From Treponema sp. (lineage in GTDB: Bacteria > Spirochaetota > Spirochaetia > Treponematales > Treponemataceae), in assembly GCA_021442965.1 (NCBI GenBank), contig JABUUX010000053.1, positions 1 to 12,391 on the forward strand: a DNA stretch of 12,391 bases, given 5' to 3'. A program made the position numbers and the translations under genes. The notes under the pieces were generated by a model, which did no database searches, was not told where the DNA came from, and saw only the letters and a list, made by a program, of their open reading frames with translations. Shown piece by piece: positions 1 through 7,332 of the stretch. The stretch's first letter is position 1; each line of letters opens with the position of its first letter.

Positions 1-696
1 CCAATGTATCTTTTAGCACGTGCTATAAAAGCAATGGGAATTAAAATGGTACTTTCCGGTGAAGGCAGCGATGAACTTTTTGGCGGATATCTTTACTTCC
101 ACAAGGCGCCGAACGAGAAAGAATTTCACGAAGAGCTTGTTCGCAAAATGAGTAAACTCCATCTTTACGACTGTCTCCGCGCAAACAAAAGTTTGATGGC
201 ATGGGGAATTGAAGGTCGCGTTCCGTTTTTACACAAAGAATTCATTGATACAGCAATGTCCTTAAATCCAAAAGACAAAATGAATATTCGTCTTCCTGAC
301 GGTAAACAAAGAATTGAAAAATGGATTGTCCGTAAAGCCTTTGAAGATATTCTGCCACCGGATATTTGCTGGAGACAGAAAGAACAGTTCAGTGACGGAG
401 TAGGCTACAGCTGGATTGATACACTAAAAGAAATGACTGCACAAAAAGTGAGCGATGCAGAATTCGCTCAAAGAGAAAAAAGATTCCCTGTTAATACTCC
501 AAAAACAAAAGAAGAATATTACTATCGCGAAATTTATTCACGTCTCTTCCCAAGTAACAGTGCCGCTCTCTGCGTTCCGCACGAAGCCGGAGTTGCCTGC
601 TCTACTGCAAAAGCTCTTGAATGGGACGAAGCCTGGAAAAAGATGGACGAACCTTCTGGAAGAGCTATATCAGGAGTACACGAAAAAGCATATTAA
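1..696 (+). CDS. asnB: asparagine synthetase B (glutamine-hydrolysing), C-terminal part, 5' end outside window
   Basis: The reading frame is open from base 1 to a TAA at 694-696, giving 231 residues of a protein that normally has about 550. Only the synthetase half is present; the N-terminal glutaminase domain lies upstream of the window. The enzyme makes asparagine from aspartate, ATP and glutamine-derived ammonia in the cytoplasm. The visible sequence carries the hallmark SGEGSDELFGGY loop (visible residues 19-30), then ANKSLMAWGIEGRVPFL, WRQKEQFSDGVGYSWIDTLK, and the C-terminal ACSTAKALEWDEAW segment. All are close to E. coli AsnB as I recall it. The tail (PSGRAISGVHEKAY) matches the normal end of the family, so the 3' end is intact. 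The ATG at base 4 is an internal methionine, not the start. Identification is by motif and is very secure. Confidence 0.96.
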   Translation, partial: PMYLLARAIKAMGIKMVLSGEGSDELFGGYLYFHKAPNEKEFHEELVRKMSKLHLYDCLRANKSLMAWGIEGRVPFLHKEFIDTAMSLNPKDKMNIRLPDGKQRIEKWIVRKAFEDILPPDICWRQKEQFSDGVGYSWIDTLKEMTAQKVSDAEFAQREKRFPVNTPKTKEEYYYREIYSRLFPSNSAALCVPHEAGVACSTAKALEWDEAWKKMDEPSGRAISGVHEKAY

Positions 697-705
697 AATG
701 ACAGG

Positions 706-744
706 AGCAAGGCTGCGAATACAAACTCGGAAGCATGCCTTGCT
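706..744 (+). terminator. possible weak terminator or inverted repeat after asnB
   Basis: AGCAAGGC (706-713) is the exact reverse complement of GCCTTGCT (737-744), 10 bases after the asnB stop. The loop is long (23 nt) and no T-tract follows, so this is not a classical intrinsic terminator. It is the only stem of note between asnB and the Pho-box region. Its role is uncertain. Confidence 0.3.
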
Positions 745-762
745 TAATCAGGCTGATAATAT

Positions 763-818
763 TTTACATAAATTTTACATTTTTCTCCCCTAACCTTTAC
801 ATTTGTACCTTATAAAAT
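763..818 (+). promoter_or_regulatory. putative Pho box array and -10 of the Na+/Pi cotransporter gene
   Basis: TTTACAT occurs at 763-769, 774-780 and 796-802. The first two are separated by the 4-base spacer AAAT, and the third lies exactly 22 bp (two 11-bp units) after the second; the slot between them (785-791) does not match. A 7-bp direct repeat with a 4-bp spacer is the known geometry of the E. coli PhoB box, and the TTnACA core resembles the Bacillus PhoP box. A -10-like TATAAAAT lies at 811-818, 8 nt after the last repeat, where a PhoB-type activator would stand in for a -35 element. The predicted transcript start is near 824. The same arrangement occurs before the phoB-like gene in this window. 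Confidence 0.72.
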
Positions 819-856
819 AAGCGGTTTATTTTCAGCCGATTTTTTTGGGGGTACAT

Positions 857-2506
857 ATGGATATCTTTTCAGTTCTAACAATGATTGGTGGTCTTTCTCT
901 TTTTCTTTACGGCATGCACGTAATGGGACAAAGCCTTGGAAAACTTGCAGGAGGAAAACTTGAATCGCTTTTAGAAAAACTTACCGACAATCCCGTAAAA
1001 GCAGTTCTTCTTGGTTCCGGTGTAACCGCTGTAATTCAAAGTTCATCAGCTACAACAGTTATGGTTGTTGGATTTGTAAACTCAGGCCTTATGAGTTTAA
1101 AACAGTCAGTCGGAATAATAATGGGTGCTAACATCGGAACAACCATAACCTCCTGGATTCTTTCTTTAGCCGGAATAGAAGGAAACTCTGTTTGGGTTCG
1201 CCTGTTAAAACCTTCCAGCTTCAGCCCTATCCTGGCTCTTATAGGAGCTGTATTTCTTTTGTTCTGTAAATCAACTCGAAAAAAAGATTTAGGGAATATT
1301 TTCTTAGGCTTTGCAGTTTTAATGTTTGGAATGGAAACAATGAGTGGAGCTGTAAAACCTTTAGCAAAAATACCGGCTTTTACAAACCTTTTTACTATGT
1401 TTGAAAACCCATTTTTAGGAATGTGTGTAGGTGCCATTCTTACAGCAATTATTCAAAGTTCTTCTGCATCTGTGGGAATTCTTCAGGCACTTTGTCTTAC
1501 TGGAAGCGTAAGCCTTGGAAGCGCCATTCCAATCATCATGGGACAGAACATCGGAACTTGTGTAACAGCTTTAATTTCCGCAATTGGAGCACAAAAAAAT
1601 GCAAAACGTTCAGCTTTGGTTCATCTTTATTTTAATCTTATAGGAACAATTCTTTTTATGACAGTTTTTTACACTCTGAATGCATTCCTTGATTTTCAGT
1701 TTTTAAAAAATTCTGCCAGTGCCACAAGCATTGCAATTATTCATTCAGGATTTAATATTTCTGCAACACTTCTTCTTCTTCCATTCAGAAACCTAATCGA
1801 AAAACTTACACTTCTTACAATCCCTGTTTCAAAAGACGAAGAAAAAAGAAATTCTAATGAACTTTTCGATATGCGCCTTCTAGAAACCCCAGGAATCGCA
1901 GTTGCGCTGGTAAGAAATGCAGTATGCGATATGGCTCAATCCATTCAAAAATCTTTCCAACTTTGCACCCTTTGTCTTACAGAATACGATGAGAAAAAAA
2001 TTAAGACCGTTATGGAAATTGAAGATGATTTAGACAATGTACAAGTTTCACTTACCAGTGCTATAGAAAAACTTGCATCAAAAGAACTTGATGAAAAAGA
2101 CAGCCACAGAATTTTTGTTTACGAAAAAGCTGTCACAGACTTTGAGCGTATAAGTGATTACGAAAAATCCATTGTACATGCGTTTGAAAAAATGAACCGC
2201 AAAAAAGAAAAATTCACCAAAGAGGGATTTTCGGAAGCAAAAAAAATATTTTCTGCAACAAACGATATGCTGGAAGAAACTGTAAATGCTTTTATTCATG
2301 AAGATGAAAAAGATGAAGAACTTTTGAACGATCTTTTTACAAGACGTAAAATTATAAAATCCATGAAAAAAGAAATCCAGAAAAACCACAAAGCCCGGCT
2401 TGAAAATGGCGAATGTTCCGTAGACGTTGGAATCGTTCTTATAGAAATGACTTCCAGTCTGAACCGCATTGCAGGTCACTTAAAGTCAGTTGCCGAAGTT
2501 ATATAG
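857..2506 (+). CDS. Na+/phosphate cotransporter with C-terminal PhoU-like domain (NptA/YjbB type)
   Basis: A 549-residue inner-membrane protein predicted to import or export inorganic phosphate coupled to sodium. It carries the inverted duplicated core typical of the Na/Pi-cotransporter family: QSSSA at residues 61-65 followed by GANIGTT (90-96), then QSSSA at 200-204 followed by GQNIGT (229-234). Hydrophobic segments fill residues 1 to about 325. From about 340 to the end the protein is charged and helical, with the spacing of a PhoU-like domain (EIEDDLDNVQ, FERISDYEKSIVHAFEK, NRIAGHLKSVAEV). Length and layout match E. coli YjbB. I chose ATG 857 because GGGGG at 847-851 gives a well-placed ribosome site; the in-frame TTG at 845 would overlap that site. 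The Pho-box-like array upstream suggests induction by phosphate starvation. The gene is monocistronic and convergent with the patatin gene. Confidence 0.92.
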   Translation: MDIFSVLTMIGGLSLFLYGMHVMGQSLGKLAGGKLESLLEKLTDNPVKAVLLGSGVTAVIQSSSATTVMVVGFVNSGLMSLKQSVGIIMGANIGTTITSWILSLAGIEGNSVWVRLLKPSSFSPILALIGAVFLLFCKSTRKKDLGNIFLGFAVLMFGMETMSGAVKPLAKIPAFTNLFTMFENPFLGMCVGAILTAIIQSSSASVGILQALCLTGSVSLGSAIPIIMGQNIGTCVTALISAIGAQKNAKRSALVHLYFNLIGTILFMTVFYTLNAFLDFQFLKNSASATSIAIIHSGFNISATLLLLPFRNLIEKLTLLTIPVSKDEEKRNSNELFDMRLLETPGIAVALVRNAVCDMAQSIQKSFQLCTLCLTEYDEKKIKTVMEIEDDLDNVQVSLTSAIEKLASKELDEKDSHRIFVYEKAVTDFERISDYEKSIVHAFEKMNRKKEKFTKEGFSEAKKIFSATNDMLEETVNAFIHEDEKDEELLNDLFTRRKIIKSMKKEIQKNHKARLENGECSVDVGIVLIEMTSSLNRIAGHLKSVAEVI

Positions 2507-2513
2507 AATTTGT

Positions 2514-2619
2514 TTGCGCCTTAACGCCTGTTCCAGCCTTCCCTAACGGTCATCCTCCGCACTCGCTTACGCTCGCTTGCGGTGGACTGCTTCGCAGGGC
2601 TTCCATAGGCTGGCGTGGG
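2514..2619. repeat. GC-rich palindromic intergenic element (REP/MITE-like; may act as bidirectional terminator)
   Basis: This 106-bp stretch starts 7 bp after the cotransporter stop and is clearly GC-rich (about 60% by eye) in AT-rich surroundings. It has nested inverted repeats. CCAGCC (2533-2538) pairs with GGCTGG (2608-2613). Inside that, TCCTCCGCA (2553-2561) pairs with TGCGGTGGA (2578-2586) with one mismatch. CTGC-TTC-GCAG (2587-2597) forms a small hairpin. The loop contains a near-perfect tandem direct repeat, CTCGCTTACG then CTCGCTTGCG (2562-2581). No credible coding frame crosses it. It fills the convergent gap between two genes, so it could stop transcription from both sides. Membership of a dispersed repeat family is an inference from its look. 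Confidence 0.6.
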
Positions 2620-2665
2620 TTATTAACTTTACTTTTTATTTTATACTTCCTCTATCCCCCACTCA

Positions 2666-5068
2666 CTAAAACCTGAAATTTCCAAAGTCTACGCTCAAGA
2701 AAGGAAGCACTGTTTCATTTTTTATCATTCCGGCTCCGGCACGAATATAAACATTTACGTAATCTTTAAATCGCACGCCAACCCCTAATGCAGTGTTCCA
2801 CTTTAAACATTCCTGTGCATAATAATCACCAAGCCCCCATTGAACCTGAGCATCAGAAGGAACCAGCTGATTACTTAAACTGAAAAGACCTGAAAAATCA
2901 TATCCAACATTGTAAATGGAACCAGAAAGAAGGAAATACATTTCTCCACCCAAAATGGAAAGTTCATCTTTTGGTTTATACTGAAGATTTAAATTTGCAC
3001 CAAACTTTTTTGTCCCAAGATATGCTTTATTTACCATCTGTGGTGCATAGCATCTATCCATCATATTAAATCCTTCAGAATAACAAATATTTGAATATGG
3101 AGACAGATTATTTGTAGGTTCCATTCCAAAAATACTTCGACCAGTAATTGACCATTTACTGCTCATAGGAATTGCAAATTGAATTTCCCCTGTAAACACA
3201 CATGAAATATCTTTCATATAAGACGGATCACAAATTGGAACCAGCAATTTTCCACCTGCATCAAGTCTAAATCCATACTCAGGAAAATTATCATTATCCA
3301 AAGTATCAAAGCAATAATCCAAACTGGCTCCCATAAATTGAACTACTGAACTTTTATATTCATCAACAAAAGAATAATAGAAGGTTTCTACATCATCCAA
3401 ATAAGCAAATAAATCCAAAGGATGACTTTTATAAAAGACTTTTAAAAGACCGTCATTACCCGAAAATGTTTTAAATCCAAGCCCCACATGTGCTTCAAAT
3501 TTTTTATCCTGTTCATTAAAATAATTTTCTCTTTCACCTTTAAAAAACTTAAAAGTACTAAACATATCTAAAGAAGCAGAAACACCACTTTGAAAAAACA
3601 GATAAGGATTTAAAGGCTGAAAATAAAATACTTTTGCACCAAATTTATTAACCAAATCAAATCTTAAACTTAAAAGACTGTTTGGACCTGTAAGACCTCT
3701 TAGTTGAATGTCCGGGGAAATAATCAATTTTGAAAGTGTATAATCCGTAAAAGTCTGATTTAAATTTATACCGACCAAGATTCTGGGTTTTAAATCTCCC
3801 ATGTCATTTGCCCTTATACACAAAACAGATTTTTCACCCCGACGTAATATCCTAAGCTGAACAGTTTTGTAATTTCCGGTTCTTACAAAAAAATCCATCA
3901 TGTAGTCAAAGAAAGCTTCGGTAAATCCCATTGACTTAGCAAACTCAAATTCTTGTTTTATAAATGCGTGCTCATATTCCTCTACTCCGTACAGCTCTAT
4001 TTCATCCGGATAGAAATACTCTCGGCTCTGATAATTTGTTTCATGAAGTTTTACTTCGGTGTTTTTTTCTGCTGCATGTGAATAAATTTTTTCTTTTAGT
4101 TCCTCAAAAGCCGGTCTAAATTCATTAACAGCCTCCAACCCTTTATTATAAATCTCTTCGGCTTTTGTAAATGAAACAGCAGAAAAATTGTCAATCTCTG
4201 GACGCACATAAATATCTGCCTGTTTCTGAAGCATAGTAATTTCATCCAATGTAGAATACGTTGTCATCTGCATAATCATACTTGCAGGGCTTCCTTCAAA
4301 ATCTGTTGGCTCAGTTGGAAGACGTGACGAAATATCAAGCGCAATTATATAATCATATCCCAAATCTTTTGCAATATTTGTTGCCAGATTATTTTTTAAT
4401 CCTCCATCAATGTAATATTCACCATCTACTTCATAAGTCATAAAGGCAATTGGAAGCCCCATGGAACATCGTATAGCTTCTGCTATATCACCGCTTTCAA
4501 ATACATCGGCTTTCCCAGTCATAAGATTTGTTGCAACACACCTAAAAGGAATTGGCAGTTCATTAAAATCCATATCAGATGGAAATTTCAAAGTAAACTT
4601 TCTTAGCTTTTCATAAACCTTCTGCCCCGAAGAAAGCCCGCTTCCAAGTTTCAGTTTAAAGTTTTCATCAAAACTCAAAGAAACAGCATTCGCATGGTAA
4701 GAATGTTCTTCCTGATAATCTTCAAAAGGTGAAAGCACTTGATCTGAAAAAAAGTTAGACCACTTCAGATCGAAAAACTCTTTTTTTATTTCCTCTGCAG
4801 AATATCCTGCCGAATATAAACCTCCAAGAATACTTCCTACACTGGTTCCAATAACAAGATCCACCGGGATTCCCAGTTCATCTATTAATTCCATAAGTGG
4901 AATCTGAGCAAATCCTTTTGCACCTCCTCCTGCAAGTACTAGAGCAACGCTCGGTCTGCCTTCAGGCTTAGGTGCAGAAGAAACGTTATCAATAGGAACA
5001 GGTTTGGCAAAAAGACCTGAACAAAAAAGCAATATAAGGAAAATAACAAAAATATTCTTAATTCTCAT
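2666..5068 (-). CDS. patatin-like phospholipase with POTRA and outer-membrane barrel (PlpD-like, type Vd autotransporter)
   Basis: An 800-residue protein predicted to be a lipid acyl hydrolase carried to or through the outer membrane by its own barrel. A signal peptide occupies about residues 1-21 (basic MRIK, hydrophobic core, ending GLFA). The patatin domain (about 40-250) has the oxyanion-hole GGGAKG (47-52), the nucleophile motif GTSVGS with Ser76, and DGG with catalytic Asp221, so the Ser-Asp dyad is intact. Residues about 355-422 look like one POTRA repeat, and about 425-800 is a run of alternating strands ending in aromatic NFRF, a typical barrel-assembly signal. This order matches Pseudomonas PlpD and Fusobacterium FplA. 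The start is ATG at 5068-5066 with only a weak GAAGA upstream; the signal peptide directly after it supports the choice. The gene is divergent from the phoB-like gene across 145 bp. Substrate is unknown. Confidence 0.9.
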   Translation of the reverse strand: MRIKNIFVIFLILLFCSGLFAKPVPIDNVSSAPKPEGRPSVALVLAGGGAKGFAQIPLMELIDELGIPVDLVIGTSVGSILGGLYSAGYSAEEIKKEFFDLKWSNFFSDQVLSPFEDYQEEHSYHANAVSLSFDENFKLKLGSGLSSGQKVYEKLRKFTLKFPSDMDFNELPIPFRCVATNLMTGKADVFESGDIAEAIRCSMGLPIAFMTYEVDGEYYIDGGLKNNLATNIAKDLGYDYIIALDISSRLPTEPTDFEGSPASMIMQMTTYSTLDEITMLQKQADIYVRPEIDNFSAVSFTKAEEIYNKGLEAVNEFRPAFEELKEKIYSHAAEKNTEVKLHETNYQSREYFYPDEIELYGVEEYEHAFIKQEFEFAKSMGFTEAFFDYMMDFFVRTGNYKTVQLRILRRGEKSVLCIRANDMGDLKPRILVGINLNQTFTDYTLSKLIISPDIQLRGLTGPNSLLSLRFDLVNKFGAKVFYFQPLNPYLFFQSGVSASLDMFSTFKFFKGERENYFNEQDKKFEAHVGLGFKTFSGNDGLLKVFYKSHPLDLFAYLDDVETFYYSFVDEYKSSVVQFMGASLDYCFDTLDNDNFPEYGFRLDAGGKLLVPICDPSYMKDISCVFTGEIQFAIPMSSKWSITGRSIFGMEPTNNLSPYSNICYSEGFNMMDRCYAPQMVNKAYLGTKKFGANLNLQYKPKDELSILGGEMYFLLSGSIYNVGYDFSGLFSLSNQLVPSDAQVQWGLGDYYAQECLKWNTALGVGVRFKDYVNVYIRAGAGMIKNETVLPFLSVDFGNFRF

Positions 5069-5152
5069 TCTTCAATTTTAACGCATATGTAAATAAAAAC
5101 CACAAAAAATTTTTACCACGTTTTTCAAATTCAGATTTTTGACTATAAAGAT

Positions 5153-5207
5153 TTTACATAATATTTACATCCGAAGATTTATTTTTCTGATATAATTTTT
5201 ATATAAT
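5153..5207 (+). promoter_or_regulatory. putative Pho box and promoter of the phoBR-like operon
   Basis: Two exact TTTACAT heptamers lie at 5153-5159 and 5164-5170, separated by the 4-base spacer AATA, so their period is 11 bp. This is the same unit and spacing as before the cotransporter gene at 763-802. Two -10-like TATAAT hexamers follow at 5191-5196 and 5202-5207. The first stands 20 nt after the repeats, within 1 bp of the same helical phase as in the cotransporter promoter (8 nt plus one 11-bp turn). This suggests autoregulation by the encoded response regulator. The region also separates the divergent patatin gene, which might share the control. Confidence 0.68.
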
Positions 5208-5213
5208 TTACTT

Positions 5214-5897
5214 ATGCAAACTGTTTACATTGTAGAAGATGACAAAAACATTTCGGAAATAGAATTTTTTACCCTAAAGAATGCCGGTTTTGATCCGGTC
5301 TGCTTTTACGAAAATACTTCTTTTCAAAAAGCCATGGAACAAAAACTTCCCTCTATTGTAATTCTGGATATTATGCTTCCGGGAACTGATGGAATCTCAA
5401 TCTTAAAAAAAATTAGAACTCAAGAACATACAAAGAATCTTCCCGTTATAATGGTTACAGCTAAAGCTTCCGAAATTGATACTGTAAAAGCTCTTGATTA
5501 CGGTGCAGATGATTACATTACAAAACCTTTTGGTTTAATGGAACTAGTCAGCCGAGTAAAAGCAGTTCTTAGGCGCGGAATCCTTTCAACTTCTAAATCA
5601 GAATCCTCAACACCTATTTCTTTGGGAAAAATTAAAATTGATGTAAAAAGCCGGACTGTAACCATCAGCAATAATCCAATAGAACTGACTTTCAAAGAAT
5701 TTGAACTGCTTCTTCTTCTAATACAAAACAAAGGTAATGTTCTGACACGTGAATTCCTTTTAGATAAAATATGGAACACCTCTCCTGACATTGAAAGTCG
5801 TACGGTAGACATGCATATAAAAACACTAAGAAAAAAACTTGAAGCAGAAGGAAACAGGATTGTAACCGTAAGAAACGTAGGCTACAAGGCGGTATAA
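5214..5897 (+). CDS. phoB: OmpR/PhoB-family response regulator, probably phosphate regulon
   Basis: A 227-residue DNA-binding response regulator. The receiver domain (about 3-115) has the acidic pair Asp9/Asp10, phospho-acceptor Asp52 in ILDIMLPG, switch Thr82 and Lys104 in TKPF. The C-terminal winged helix (about 133-226) shows FKEFELLLLLIQNKGNVLTR and the recognition region SRTVDMHIKTLRKKL, ending GYKAV as in PhoB and PhoP proteins. The start is ATG 5214; no purine-rich ribosome site precedes it. The kinase gene starts 2 nt after its stop, so the two are co-transcribed. PhoB identity rests on the partner kinase resembling PhoR, on the Pho-box-like repeats just upstream, and on the same repeats at a phosphate transporter gene 4.4 kb away. 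The OmpR-family call is secure; the phosphate role is a strong inference. Confidence 0.88.
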   Translation: MQTVYIVEDDKNISEIEFFTLKNAGFDPVCFYENTSFQKAMEQKLPSIVILDIMLPGTDGISILKKIRTQEHTKNLPVIMVTAKASEIDTVKALDYGADDYITKPFGLMELVSRVKAVLRRGILSTSKSESSTPISLGKIKIDVKSRTVTISNNPIELTFKEFELLLLLIQNKGNVLTREFLLDKIWNTSPDIESRTVDMHIKTLRKKLEAEGNRIVTVRNVGYKAV

Positions 5898-5899
5898 AT

Positions 5900-7243
5900 T
5901 TGAAACGTAAAATAAACAGCAGATTTTTAATTCTTTCTACAGCTTCCATTATTGTTACAACAATACTTCTTACATTTGTTTTTTATGACATTCTAAAAAA
6001 ACAGGTTTTTGAAAATCTAAAAAACACTGCAGAAATCATTTCCAGCTTTCTATCATCTAATGGGTCTGAATCTACGCCAGAAGTATTTTTATCATCAGAC
6101 AATAATCTTAGGATTACTATTATTAAAACTGACGGTTCTGTTATTTACGACTCTGCCTCTTCTTCTGAATTTCTTGAAAACCATCTGAATCGTCCGGAAG
6201 TAAATCAGGTATTAAAAACAGGAACTGGTAAAATCATCCGTAAAAGTGACACTCTTAGTGAAAGTCTGTTTTACTATGCCCTATTATTGAAAAATGGAAC
6301 TATACTTCGTGTTGGAAAAAAATCCTCAAATGTTTTTGCTATTATTTTTTCAGTGTTACCTGCAGTTGCAATTACACTTATCTTTCTATTTGCACTTTCT
6401 ATTTTATTCAGTCATTTCCTCACTAAAGCCATTATCAAGCCCATAAACCGCATGGCAGATAATCTGGATGAAGTTGATATAAATCCGGTATACCCGGAAC
6501 TGCTTCCCATTGCACGGAAAATTAGAAGCCAGCACGACACAATTTTAAGCACAGTAAACATGAGGCAGGAATTTACTGCAAATGTCAGTCACGAACTAAA
6601 AACTCCGCTTACAGCCATTTCCGGATATGCAGAACTTTTAGAAAACGGAATGGCAGATTCTGATAAAAAACAGACTGAATATTTTGCAGGAGAAATTCAC
6701 AAAAATGCAGACCGCCTCCTAAGTTTAATAAATGATATTCTTCGTTTAAGCGAACTTGATTCCTCACCAAAGCAAGACTCTGTAGTTGGGGAGAATTCTG
6801 ATTTGGCAAAAATCGTAGAAGAAACAATAGACATGCTTAAACTGGAAGCAAAGAAAAACGGAATAAAAATGAAATACTCAGGACCCAAAAGCCTGGTACT
6901 TCCTGTTTCAAAAGAGCTACTTCAAGAACTCTGCTATAATCTTGTTCAGAATGCAGTGCGCTATAACAAACCTGACGGGAAAGTTAAAATCAAAGCTGAA
7001 AAACAATTAAATTCAATTTCTTTTTCTGTAGAAGATACCGGAATCGGAATACCGCTTGAAGCTCAGGACAGAGTTTTTGAACGCTTTTACCGTGTAGACA
7101 AAAGCCGCTCCAAAGAACTTGGAGGAACCGGACTTGGGCTTTCCATTGTAAAACATATTGCAGAAATTACAGGCGGAAAGATTTCTTTAGAAAGTAAACT
7201 TGGACTGGGCACTAAAATATCAGTTACATTTGAAAATTATTAG
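5900..7243 (+). CDS. phoR: PhoR-type sensor histidine kinase
   Basis: A 447-residue inner-membrane kinase, partner of the preceding regulator. A first membrane helix (about 9-30) and a second (about 145-173) enclose an external domain of about 115 residues. That domain carries TIIKTDGSVIYDS and ENHLNRPEV, the pattern of the PAS/Cache-like sensor region of Gram-positive PhoR/PnpS kinases. A short HAMP-like linker (KPINRMADNLDEV) leads to the H-box NVSHELKTPLTAISGYAELL with phospho-acceptor His231. The ATPase domain has an N-box around 343-356 (ELCYNLVQNAVRYN), G1 EDTGIGIP (378-385), FERFYRVD and G2 GGTGLGLSIVKH (408-419). The start is TTG at 5900, preceded by AAGGCGG at 5886-5892. The next in-frame ATG lies past both membrane helices, so TTG is required. 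The 2-nt gap from the regulator stop suggests translational coupling. Confidence 0.88.
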   Translation: MKRKINSRFLILSTASIIVTTILLTFVFYDILKKQVFENLKNTAEIISSFLSSNGSESTPEVFLSSDNNLRITIIKTDGSVIYDSASSSEFLENHLNRPEVNQVLKTGTGKIIRKSDTLSESLFYYALLLKNGTILRVGKKSSNVFAIIFSVLPAVAITLIFLFALSILFSHFLTKAIIKPINRMADNLDEVDINPVYPELLPIARKIRSQHDTILSTVNMRQEFTANVSHELKTPLTAISGYAELLENGMADSDKKQTEYFAGEIHKNADRLLSLINDILRLSELDSSPKQDSVVGENSDLAKIVEETIDMLKLEAKKNGIKMKYSGPKSLVLPVSKELLQELCYNLVQNAVRYNKPDGKVKIKAEKQLNSISFSVEDTGIGIPLEAQDRVFERFYRVDKSRSKELGGTGLGLSIVKHIAEITGGKISLESKLGLGTKISVTFENY

Positions 7244-7332
7244 CAGTACATTTCAAAAAACTTTTTTTCCTTTTGTAATCCTATTGGTAATCTGAAAAAA
7301 GAGATGTAAAATCTTATTTATACAGGTGAAAT

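Noticed and set aside
845..856. Upstream TTG start for the cotransporter
   Set aside because: The TTG overlaps the GGGGG ribosome site that is well placed for ATG 857.
1036..1437. Reverse-strand frame of 133 codons inside the cotransporter gene
   Set aside because: It lies entirely within the well-supported Na+/Pi cotransporter gene, has no recognisable motif and no ribosome site.
2078..2479. Reverse-strand frame of 133 codons over the PhoU-like region
   Set aside because: Phe/Lys-rich shadow of the AT-rich PhoU-domain coding strand; no family resemblance.
2413..2676. Forward frame of 87 codons crossing the GC-rich palindrome
   Set aside because: It overlaps the cotransporter 3' end in another frame and runs through the palindromic element; its composition follows the repeat and there is no start signal.
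5224..5230. Extra TTTACAT just inside the phoB-like gene
   Set aside because: It is 60 bp from the upstream pair, not in 11-bp register, and encodes part of the conserved receiver start (VYIV).
7304..7310. Single reverse TTTACAT before the cupin-nitroreductase gene; further single copies near 11912-11918 and 11994-12000
   Set aside because: No second copy at an 11-bp step in either direction; expected by chance in AT-rich DNA, and the last lies in the ogt coding region.
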